Positions 7,670 to 15,076 of a stretch of 64,000 nt of DNA are shown piece by piece. This DNA is from JAEUPI01 sp036520715. Lineage in GTDB: Bacteria; Pseudomonadota; Gammaproteobacteria; Burkholderiales; Burkholderiaceae_C. The stretch spans positions 1 through 64,000 of the forward strand of contig DATDJF010000353.1 in NCBI GenBank assembly GCA_036520715.1, written 5' to 3'. The notes under the pieces are model-generated. The model was not told the DNA's origin. It saw nothing but the letters and a program-made list of their open reading frames with translations, and searched no databases. The translations under genes were made by a program, and so were the position numbers. Position 1 is the first letter of the stretch; each line of letters begins with the position of its first letter.

Positions 7670-9628
7670 TCAGCGCCGGTAGTCGAGCTCGATGCGTTGT
7701 TGCAGCGAGCGCGCGATGCGCAGGCACTCCTTCAGCACGCGGCGGTCGATCGGGTTGAGCGTCGCGACGTCGATCTCGTTGGGTGCGGTCGCGGGGTCGC
7801 GCGTGTCGTCGAGTTGCACGCGCAGGCGCAGCATCTGCAGGAACTCGAAGGCCGCCACCGCCGACTCGCCTTCGGCCGGCGGCAGCCGCAGCGTTTGCGC
7901 CGCCGCCAGCAGCCGCTCGCGCGTGCTCGACGCATCCAGGCCGTGCGCCAGCGCGTGCAGCCGCGCCGCGTCGACGAACAGTGCGGTGCCGCGCAGCTTG
8001 AGGTCGAGCACCTCGCGGCCGTCGACGTGGCGCGTTTCGATGGCGCCCAGCCAGTTCAGCGGCGCTTCGTGGCGCAGCGCGTTGTCGGCCAGCTGCTTGA
8101 TGAAGCGCGGCACGCGCGGCGGCTCGCGCAGCAGCAACTCGCGCAACGGCAACGCGAGTTCCAGCCTGCCGGCCAGCGGCCGCAGGTCGAAGAAGATGCT
8201 GGCGTTCAGCAGATCCTGCGGCGCGCCGTGCTCGATCCAGTGCGCGAAGCGGGCCAGCCACTCGTCCACCGACAGGCAGCACGCCGGGTTGCTGGCCATC
8301 ACGTTGCCCTTGCACAGCAGATAGCCGCAGGCGTCGAGCGCGTCGTTGACGGTGCGCGCGAAACGTAGCCATGCCGGGCGCTCGGCCTGCGGGTTGTTGC
8401 TCGCGAACACCAGGCCGTTGTCCTGGTCGGTGGCCACCGTCTGTTCGCTGCGGCCCTCGGAGCCGAACGCCAGCCAGCAGGCCGCCTGCAGGTCCACACC
8501 CTGCTCGCGCGCCAGCATCTGCACCAGTGCGACGGTCAGCACGTCGTTGAGGTGGCTGATCAGCTCGGTCAACTGGCGAGCCTGCACGCCCTGGCCGAGC
8601 AGGTTGCGCGCGAACTGCCGGATCTCTGCCGCCGCCTGCCGCAGCGACGCCAGATCGGTCGCGGCGCCGATGCGGGTGGACAACTGCTTCAGCGACAGCC
8701 GCTGCAACGCGAAGAGATCACGCTCCGACACGATGTTGACCAGCCGCGCGCCGTGGCACACCGGCACGTGACGCACGGCGTGGCGCGACATCAGCATCGC
8801 CGCGTCGTGCAGAGTGGCCGCATCGTCGAGCCAATGCACCGGCGTGCTCATCACCGCGCCGACCGGCGTGGACAACGCCAATTGCGGCAGCGTGACGCGG
8901 CCGAGGATGTCGTGCCGCGTCAGGATGCCCTGCGGCGCCTGCTGCGCGTCCACCACCACCACCGAGCCAACGCGCCGCTCGTGCATCTGCGCCAGCGCCT
9001 GCGCCAGTGGCGCATCGGCGGTGCAGGCTAGCGGCTGGCGGCGCGGCAGCGTGGCCAGCCGCGCTTCGAGCGATTGCTGCTGCAGCGCTTCGGAGGCATA
9101 ACTCTCGCGCATCGCCTGGCGCGCCAGCTCGAAGAAGTGCAGCGCGCGGCGCTCCAGGTAGTCGGCGAACGGCGGGCTGGCCAGCGCCAGCGGCTTCACC
9201 GCGTCGGCCGGCAGCAGCAGGCAGAAACAATCGTCGCTGGCGGTGTAGGTGGCGCTCACCGGCTTGGCACCCATCAGCGCCCCCACCGGGAACAGATCGC
9301 CCGCTTCGTACTGCACGCCGCCGGCGAGCTCGGCCATGCCGCGTCGCGCGGTGATGTGGCCCTGGCGCAGCAGGTGCAAGCCGGCGACCGGCCCCATCGC
9401 CGGCTCGAGCACCACTTCGCCGGGTGCGTAGTACACCTCGCTGGCCGCCGCGGCGAACTGCCGCACGTGCGCCACCTGCATCTGCGCGAACGGCGCATGG
9501 CGCATCAACTCGCCACACAGGTTGTGGAGCAGGTTCGGCGACGGCGTCGTGGGGGCGTTCAATGGGCATCCTTCGCGCTGCGCGCTCCGGAATTCGCGTT
9601 CGGAGCGGCCGGGCGGCTCATGACGCAC
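7670..9628 (-). CDS. Cyclic-nucleotide-binding / CBS-pair / DUF294 putative nucleotidyltransferase
   Basis: 652 residues from a GTG at 9628; a TTG at 9562 giving 630 residues is an equally possible start because the first 22 residues look unlike the family. Domains in order: a cNMP-binding beta-roll (about 40-150, with YAPGEVVLEP and YEAGDLFPVGALMG), two CBS motifs (about 200-320, including ERRVGSVVVVDAQQAPQG and RHAVRHVPV), then the GlnD-like DUF294 domain with the nucleotidyltransferase signature AFGSEGRSEQTVATDQDN and a helical C-terminal domain. The architecture suggests a protein that senses nucleotides and modifies or sequesters a target; substrate unknown. It precedes the DnaQ-like gene. 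Confidence 0.88.
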   Translation of the reverse strand: MRHEPPGRSEREFRSAQREGCPLNAPTTPSPNLLHNLCGELMRHAPFAQMQVAHVRQFAAAASEVYYAPGEVVLEPAMGPVAGLHLLRQGHITARRGMAELAGGVQYEAGDLFPVGALMGAKPVSATYTASDDCFCLLLPADAVKPLALASPPFADYLERRALHFFELARQAMRESYASEALQQQSLEARLATLPRRQPLACTADAPLAQALAQMHERRVGSVVVVDAQQAPQGILTRHDILGRVTLPQLALSTPVGAVMSTPVHWLDDAATLHDAAMLMSRHAVRHVPVCHGARLVNIVSERDLFALQRLSLKQLSTRIGAATDLASLRQAAAEIRQFARNLLGQGVQARQLTELISHLNDVLTVALVQMLAREQGVDLQAACWLAFGSEGRSEQTVATDQDNGLVFASNNPQAERPAWLRFARTVNDALDACGYLLCKGNVMASNPACCLSVDEWLARFAHWIEHGAPQDLLNASIFFDLRPLAGRLELALPLRELLLREPPRVPRFIKQLADNALRHEAPLNWLGAIETRHVDGREVLDLKLRGTALFVDAARLHALAHGLDASSTRERLLAAAQTLRLPPAEGESAVAAFEFLQMLRLRVQLDDTRDPATAPNEIDVATLNPIDRRVLKECLRIARSLQQRIELDYRR

Positions 9629-9649
9629 CGAGCCGGCGCCCGGCCAGGC

Positions 9650-10144
9650 TCAGAAGCTGGCGAACTTGGCCTTGAACTCGTTGGCGGCCTCGGCGCCGCG
9701 TGCGTTGCCGATGATCGAATGGGCCATCTGAAGCAGCGGCCCGAGTTGCTCGCGGCTGGTCGCCTTTTCCATCTTCATCGCCAGCGCCTCGCCGGTGGGG
9801 CCGGTGAGGTCGTTGAAGGCGCGCACCGCCTCCGCGCGAAAGGCCAGGAAGGCCTTCTCGGGGCTCACAGTCGCTGCCTCGGCGGCGCCCTTCTTGGCGG
9901 GTACGGTCTCGGCCAGCGGCCTCTTGGGGGGCGCCTCGACCACCGACGCGACCTCGATGTAGGCCAGGGTCAGCAGTTCTTCCAGCGTTTCGGCGGCGTT
10001 CTGCCCGATCAGGGTGCCGAGTTCGGCCTCGTTGCGCGTGCCGTCGACCAGGATCAGCGCCGTGCGCAGGCGCGGCACCAGCCGGTTCACCCGGGTGGCG
10101 ATCTCGGTCGTGCCCTTGTCGGTCTTGCGGTAAATCGTGGTCAC
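9650..10144 (-). CDS. Hypothetical protein between the DUF294 and symporter genes
   Basis: 164 residues from the GTG at 10144, chosen because GGAG lies about 8 bases upstream and the family-like sequence starts VTTIYRKTDKGTTEIATR; a longer reading to 10201 is less likely. The first 70 residues look like a small helical or winged-helix module (LRTALILVDGTRNEAELGTL), followed by a Lys/Ala-rich linker and a helical C-terminal part (MAHSIIGNARGAEAANEFKA). No catalytic motif is seen and I do not recognise the family. It reads in the same direction as its neighbours and may belong to the signalling side of this cluster; function unknown. Confidence 0.7.
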   Translation of the reverse strand: MTTIYRKTDKGTTEIATRVNRLVPRLRTALILVDGTRNEAELGTLIGQNAAETLEELLTLAYIEVASVVEAPPKRPLAETVPAKKGAAEAATVSPEKAFLAFRAEAVRAFNDLTGPTGEALAMKMEKATSREQLGPLLQMAHSIIGNARGAEAANEFKAKFASF

Positions 10145-10318
10145 GGCGGGAACTCCAACGATCCAGCGTGCGGTCCGGCGCTGAGGCGGATCCGCGAACA
10201 CCCCCCGAAAGCTGCGATAGCTTACAACTGTCTCTCATGTGGCCGTGTTGCCACTGTTCACGTTGTCCCACCGGCCGGCAGCGCGCGCAGCGGGGAAAGT
10301 GCGCGATTTGCACGGTCG

Positions 10319-10349
10319 AAAAAAAAGCCGCCCCTGCTGCCAGGGGCGG
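10319..10349 (-). terminator. Rho-independent terminator of the symporter operon
   Basis: A perfect 9-bp stem, CCGCCCCTG (10328-10336) and CAGGGGCGG (10341-10349), with a 4-base loop. On the minus strand the hairpin is followed by eight T (the A run at 10319-10326). It lies 25 bases beyond the stop of the symporter gene. Confidence 0.93.
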
Positions 10350-10373
10350 TTGACGATCGAAGCGGCCTCGGGA

Positions 10374-12500
10374 TCAGGCCTTGCCGAGCTTCAGGTTCGG
10401 ATAACGAACATGCTCCACCAGCTCCTGCGTCTCACGCTTGGGCGCCGGCGTCACCAGGCTCACGAGGATGATCACCGCAAAGCCGACCGGCACCCCGAAC
10501 AGGCCGGCCGAGATCGGCTGGATGCCCCACCACAACTCGATCGGGCTGGTCACGCCGAACATGCCGCGCATCCACGGCTGCGTGGTGGCCATGTAGTAGA
10601 ACGTGGTGCCCAGGCCCGCGATCATGCCCAGCGTGGCACCCCACTTGCTGGCGCGCTTCCAGAAGATGCCGAGCACCAGCGCCGGGAAGAACGCCGCCGC
10701 CGCGAACGAGAACGCCGCCGACACCAGGAACAAGATGTCCGCCGGCTTCTGCGAGGCCACGTAGGCAGCCGCCAGCGCCACCACCACCAGCAGCGCCTTC
10801 GACAGCGAGACGCGGCGCGCGGTGGACGCGTTGGGGTCGATCATCTTGTAGTACAGGTCGTGGCTCAACGCGTTGGCGATCGTCAGCAGCAGACCGTCGG
10901 CGGTAGACAGCGCCGCTGCCAGGCCACCCGCGGCCACCATGCCCGAGATCACGTACGGCAGGCCACCGATGGCCGGCGTGGCCAGCACGATGATGTCGCC
11001 GCCGATCCTGATCTCACCGAGCTGCAGGATGCCGTCCTTGTTGATGTCGATCACCGACAGCAGGCTCGCGTCGACGCGGTTCCAGGCGTTCATCCATTCC
11101 GGCAACGCGGTGAACGACACGCCCACGACGTTGTGGAACATCTCGTACTTCACCAGTACCGCCAGGGCGGGCGCCGTGAAATACAACAGGAAGATGAAGA
11201 ACAGGCTCCAGGTCACCGACTGGCGCGCCTCCTTCACCGATGGTGTGGTGTAGTAGCGCATCAGGATGTGCGGCAGCGCGGCCGTGCCCACCATCAGGCA
11301 GAAGATCAACGCCAGGAAGTTGCGCCGCGAGGTGTCGAACGCGGCCTTGGCCTTGTCGTCGCCATTGGGGTTGCCGGCGAAGATTTGCGCGTGCGGCGGC
11401 ATGCCACCCAGCGGCACGGCGCGCGCCGCGTTGGCTGCCCTGGCGGCGGTCCACGCCTTCTTCGCGTCGTCGACGTTCTTCGGCAAGCCGGCCAGCGCCT
11501 TCTCGGCGGCCTGAATCTCGGTGACCGGCCCATTGGCGGCTTTCAGATCAGCCAGCTTCTTCTCGGCCGCGGCCTTGTCGGCCTCGAGCGCGGCGCCCGG
11601 ATCCTTGAGCTTGGCGTCGAAGCTGTCGGCCTGCGCCTTGAATGCGGCGATGACCTCCTTCTCCTTCGGGTCATCGATCAGCTTCTTCTCGGTGGCCGAG
11701 ATCGACTGCAGCTGCATGCCGTAAACGGCCTGCGGGATCGGCACGCCGGTTTGCTTGACGGCCAGCCAGATCACCGGCGTCAGGTAGGCAATGATGAGAA
11801 TGATGTATTGCGCCACCTGCGTCCACGTGACCGCTCGCATGCCGCCCAGGAACGAACACACCAGGATTCCGCCCAGGCCGACGAAGATCCCGATCTCGAA
11901 CGCCAGGCCCGACAAGCGGGTGGTGATCAGGCCCACGCCGTAGATCTGAGCCACCACATACGTGAACGAGCACAGGATCGCCGCCAGGACGCCGATGAAG
12001 CGCGGCAGATTGCCCTCGTAGCGCGCACCCAGGAAGTCGGGAATCGTGAACTGCCCGAACTTGCGCAGGTACGGCGCCAGCAGGAAGGCCACCAGGCAGT
12101 AACCGCCGGTCCAGCCCATGATGAAGGCCAGGCCGTTGTAGCCGGTGAGGTACAGCGTGCCGGCCATGCCGATGAACGACGCCGCGCTCATCCAATCGGC
12201 GCCGGTGGCCATGCCGTTGTAGATCGCCGGCACACGCCGCCCGGCCACGTAGTACTCGGCGGCGTCGGTGGTGCGGCTCATGATGCCGATGCCGGCATAC
12301 AGGCCCACCGTAGCCAACAGGAAGATGAAACCGATCCAGTTTCTCGGCAGGCCCATCTGCTCGAGCACCGCCAGAATCACGACGAAGGCGATGAAGCCGC
12401 CGGTGTACCAGCCATAGACCTTGTTCAGCTGCGACTTGAACGCCCGGTTGGCGGCGGCGCCTACTGCTTCGGTGTGTCCGAAACCCATGCCTGTAGCCAT
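10374..12500 (-). CDS. Sodium:solute symporter, VC_2705 subfamily, with long soluble insertion
   Basis: 708 residues, well beyond the roughly 550-600 usual for the SSS family. The first spans contain YNGMATGADWMSAASFIG and MAGTLYLTGYNG, typical of ActP-like sodium/organic-acid symporters of the inner membrane. Residues about 248-393 form a hydrophilic Ala/Lys/Glu-rich helical insertion predicted to be a soluble loop, after which membrane spans resume (NFLALIFCLMVG). Substrate is probably a short carboxylate such as acetate, by family. The ATG at 12500 has a GAGGA ribosome-binding site and follows the DUF4212 stop by one base, so the two are co-translated. A strong terminator follows. Confidence 0.9.
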   Translation of the reverse strand: MATGMGFGHTEAVGAAANRAFKSQLNKVYGWYTGGFIAFVVILAVLEQMGLPRNWIGFIFLLATVGLYAGIGIMSRTTDAAEYYVAGRRVPAIYNGMATGADWMSAASFIGMAGTLYLTGYNGLAFIMGWTGGYCLVAFLLAPYLRKFGQFTIPDFLGARYEGNLPRFIGVLAAILCSFTYVVAQIYGVGLITTRLSGLAFEIGIFVGLGGILVCSFLGGMRAVTWTQVAQYIILIIAYLTPVIWLAVKQTGVPIPQAVYGMQLQSISATEKKLIDDPKEKEVIAAFKAQADSFDAKLKDPGAALEADKAAAEKKLADLKAANGPVTEIQAAEKALAGLPKNVDDAKKAWTAARAANAARAVPLGGMPPHAQIFAGNPNGDDKAKAAFDTSRRNFLALIFCLMVGTAALPHILMRYYTTPSVKEARQSVTWSLFFIFLLYFTAPALAVLVKYEMFHNVVGVSFTALPEWMNAWNRVDASLLSVIDINKDGILQLGEIRIGGDIIVLATPAIGGLPYVISGMVAAGGLAAALSTADGLLLTIANALSHDLYYKMIDPNASTARRVSLSKALLVVVALAAAYVASQKPADILFLVSAAFSFAAAAFFPALVLGIFWKRASKWGATLGMIAGLGTTFYYMATTQPWMRGMFGVTSPIELWWGIQPISAGLFGVPVGFAVIILVSLVTPAPKRETQELVEHVRYPNLKLGKA

Positions 12501-12501
12501 G

Positions 12502-12759
12502 TCATTCCTCCTCGGCGACGCCGTGTTCCTGGTCGAGCTTGTTCATGTAGCTCGCGTAGTACCAGATGATCAGCACATAGACGATCAGCGCGCCCTGGGC
12601 TCCCACCCAGAAGCTGAACGGCCAGCCGAAGAAGGTGAAGTTCAGGTCACGGGCCCAATACCCGATCACGAACGTCACGAAGAACCAGATGGCCAGAAGA
12701 ATCGCGGTGATCCGCAGGTTCTTCGACCAGTACTGGCGATGGTTCTCTGAAACTTGCAT
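12502..12759 (-). CDS. DUF4212 small subunit of sodium/solute symporter
   Basis: 85 residues with two membrane spans (ITAILLAIWFFVTFVIGYW and a second around GALIVYVLIIWYYAS) and the family core NFTFFGWPFSFWVGAQGA. This is the small partner that nearly always precedes VC_2705-type symporters. The start is the ATG at 12759, preceded by a strong GGAGGA ribosome-binding site; a longer reading to 12786 is unlikely. The stop is separated by one base from the ATG of the large subunit gene, as expected for an obligate two-component transporter. Confidence 0.93.
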   Translation of the reverse strand: MQVSENHRQYWSKNLRITAILLAIWFFVTFVIGYWARDLNFTFFGWPFSFWVGAQGALIVYVLIIWYYASYMNKLDQEHGVAEEE

Positions 12760-12853
12760 CGCTGTCCTCCTATAGACCCAATACACCGTGCGTCATGAAG
12801 ACCGCACAACCCTTTCGCTGCCGCCCTGTCCCCTGCGGCCATTTCAAACCGTT

Positions 12854-12879
12854 GCGAGTGGCAGGCTCCCGCCACTCGC
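12854..12879 (-). terminator. Inverted repeat after the TPR gene, possible terminator
   Basis: Perfect 9-bp arms GCGAGTGGC and GCCACTCGC around an 8-base loop, 5 bases past the TPR gene stop. On the minus strand only a weak T-containing tract follows, so intrinsic termination is uncertain. Confidence 0.5.
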
Positions 12880-12884
12880 GCGCA

Positions 12885-13463
12885 TCACGACACCAGGCCC
12901 GTTTCGCGCTCCAGCTGCGCCGCCACCTTGGGCTCGAACTTCTTGAGGTGGCGAATGATCTTGCGTGCCTCATCGGGCTGCTGGCGGTCGATCTGCACGC
13001 GCGCCAGCTGATACCACCCGTAGGGACTCATCGGCTGCAGCTCGGTGTTGCGCTTCAGCGCCGCCAACGCGTCGTCGAAGCGCTGTTGGCGGATCAGCAC
13101 CAGGCCCAGGCCGTACCACGCGCGGTCGAGCTTGCCATCCATCTCGAGCGCGCGGCGAAACGCAGCCTCAGATTCAGCGAGATGATCGTTGGCCTCGAGC
13201 AGGAACGCCACGTTGAACCAGTCGCCGGCGCTGCGCTGCGGATGAGCGGCCACCAGGGCGCGCGCGTCGGCCAAGGCCTCCTGCATGCGCCCGGCTTGCG
13301 CGAGCACGTGGGCGCGACTGGCCAGCGCATAGGCGTCGTCGGGCCACCGCAGCAACATCGCGTCGAAGCAATCCAAAGCCGCTTGTTGCCGCGATACCAA
13401 CAGCGCGGCGAGGGCCGCCAGCTTCAACCGCCAGTAGGCCAGCCAGTCGGCGCCGCCGCTCAT
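12885..13463 (-). CDS. TPR-repeat protein
   Basis: 192 residues from the ATG at 13463. At least four tetratricopeptide repeats are visible: ALASRAHVLAQAGRMQEAL, AGDWFNVAFLLEANDHLAES, RAWYGLGLVLIRQQRFDDAL and YGWYQLARVQIDRQQPDEA, separated by the usual 34-residue period. TPR proteins act as protein-protein scaffolds; no signal peptide or enzyme domain is present, so a cytoplasmic adaptor role is likely but the partner is unknown. The ATG overlaps the TGA of the small membrane protein gene (ATGA), so the two are coupled and may act together at the membrane. Confidence 0.85.
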   Translation of the reverse strand: MSGGADWLAYWRLKLAALAALLVSRQQAALDCFDAMLLRWPDDAYALASRAHVLAQAGRMQEALADARALVAAHPQRSAGDWFNVAFLLEANDHLAESEAAFRRALEMDGKLDRAWYGLGLVLIRQQRFDDALAALKRNTELQPMSPYGWYQLARVQIDRQQPDEARKIIRHLKKFEPKVAAQLERETGLVS

Positions 13464-13765
13464 TTGCACAACTCCACGCCGATCTGCACGCAGTGGTCGA
13501 TCTTGGCCATCGTGACCACCAACCAGCCGAAGGCCAGCAACAGAAACGCCACCAGCGGCACGTGTCGGTCCAGCACCACGCGCGGGCTGAGCAGGCGCGC
13601 GACCCGCACGAACGGCGAGGTCATCGTCTGCAGCACGCGATAGAAGAAATTGGTGTCGCGTTTGGGTCCGGCGAGCAGACCGAGCACCCATTGGCCGACC
13701 AGCGCCATCAGGGCAATCTCGACGATCAGCTTCAGGGCATTGATCAGCAGCAGCACGCTCGACAC
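13460..13765 (-). CDS. Small inner-membrane protein, unknown function
   Basis: 101 residues from a GTG at 13765. Two hydrophobic spans are visible, LLLINALKLIVEIALMALVG and HVPLVAFLLLAFGWLVVTMA, separated by a basic, proline-containing loop with RVLQTMTSPFVRVARLLSP. No known domain is recognised beyond a conserved-looking betaproteobacterial membrane protein. It is translationally coupled to the following TPR gene and divergent from prfB. It may anchor the TPR protein; this is inference from coupling only. Confidence 0.78.
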   Translation of the reverse strand: MSSVLLLINALKLIVEIALMALVGQWVLGLLAGPKRDTNFFYRVLQTMTSPFVRVARLLSPRVVLDRHVPLVAFLLLAFGWLVVTMAKIDHCVQIGVELCK

Positions 13766-13955
13766 GCCGCAGTCCGGGTGCCCCAGAGTGTTTTCAAGGG
13801 CTTACAGGTCTCTGACTGGCACGCCGTTCGCCGCGCTATCCCTCTCCGGACAAACCCGACAATCCCCCACAAACGCGGCTGACCCACCACACTTCGTACG
13901 GCCGCGAGGCCCATGCGAAAATCCACGTTGCGCTGCACAAGAAGCCCGAGACCTC

Positions 13956-15060
13956 ATGGACATCGAACGCGTCAATGCCATCGGCACCCTGCTGGCCGAC
14001 CTCACAGCGCGCACGGCCGCGCTACGGGGGTATCTTTGACTACGACCGCAAGTCGCTGCGGCTGAACGAAGTCAACGCGGCGCTGGAGAACCCCAAGGTC
14101 TGGGACGAGCCCAAGCGCGCGCAGGATCTCGGGCGTGAGAAAAAGACGCTGGAGACCGTGGTCGGCACCATCGACCACCTGCAGTCGCACCTGTCGGACA
14201 ACGCCGAGCTGTACGACATGGTCAAGGCCGATCAGGACGTGGCGAGCCTGCAGTCGATCGAGGCCGATGCGGCCAAGCTGCGCGAGACGGTGGAGGGGCT
14301 CGAGTTCCGCCGCATGTTCAGCAATCCGGCCGACCCCGCGAACTGCTTTCTCGACATCCAGGCCGGCGCCGGCGGCACCGAGGCCTGCGACTGGGCAGCG
14401 ATGCTGCTGCGCCAGTACCTCAAGTACTGCGAGCGCAAGGGCTTCAAGGCTGAGGTGCTCGAAGAGACCGAAGGCGACGTCGCCGGCATCCGCAGCGCGA
14501 CACTCAAGATCGAAGGCGACTACGCGTTCGGCCAGCTGCGCACCGAGACCGGCGTGCACCGGCTGGTGCGCAAGAGCCCGTTCGACAGCTCGGGCGGCCG
14601 CCACACCAGCTTCGCCAGCGTGTTCGTCTACCCCGAGGTCGACGACTCGATCGAGATCGAGATCAACCCGGCAGACGTGCGCATCGACACCTTCCGTGCG
14701 TCGGGCGCCGGCGGCCAGCACATCAACAAGACCGACTCGGCGGTGCGCATGACGCACATCCCCACCGGCATCGTGGTGCAATGCCAGAACGACCGCAGCC
14801 AGCACCGCAACCGCGACGAGGCGTGGGCGATGCTGAAGAGCCGCCTGTACGAGCACGAGATGCGCAAGCAGCGCGAAGCGCAGCAAAAACTCGAAGACAG
14901 CAAGACCGACGTCGGCTGGGGCCATCAGATCCGCAGCTACGTGCTCGACCAGAGCCGCATCAAGGATCTGCGCACCAACGTCGAGATCAGCAACACGCAG
15001 AAGGTGCTCGACGGCGACCTCGATGCCTTCATCGAGGCCAGCCTGAAGCAGGGCCTGTAA
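13956..15060 (+). CDS. prfB: Peptide chain release factor 2, with programmed +1 frameshift
   Basis: The reading starts at the ATG at 13956, runs 27 codons to a TGA at 14037-14039, and continues in the +1 frame from GAC at 14038, giving 367 residues, close to the usual 365. RF2 recognises UAA and UGA and releases the finished peptide. The tripeptide anticodon SPF is at 207-209 and the catalytic GGQ at about 252-254 in SGAGGQHINKTDSAVR. The first segment MDIERVNAIGTLLADL is the standard N-terminus, so the interruption is the known autoregulatory frameshift and not a mutation. Confidence 0.96.
14026..14040 (+). promoter_or_regulatory. prfB +1 programmed frameshift site
   Basis: A Shine-Dalgarno-like GGGGG (14026-14030) stands just before TAT CTT TGA C (14031-14040), the same layout as the Escherichia coli prfB site. 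Peptidyl-tRNA-Leu on CTT slips to TTT when RF2 is scarce and the in-frame TGA is read slowly, so RF2 controls its own synthesis. Confidence 0.95.
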
Positions 15061-15076
15061 TTCGGAAGGTGAATCC

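Noticed and set aside
7316..8368. 350-codon plus-strand frame opposite the DUF294 gene
   Set aside because: Shadow frame with no domain; the minus strand carries clear cNMP, CBS and DUF294 motifs.
10239..12569. 776-codon plus-strand frame opposite the symporter
   Set aside because: Shadow frame rich in His, Arg and Gln; the minus strand has membrane spans and symporter motifs.
13956..14039. Nonsense mutation in prfB
   Set aside because: The TGA lies in the exact programmed frameshift context known for this gene.
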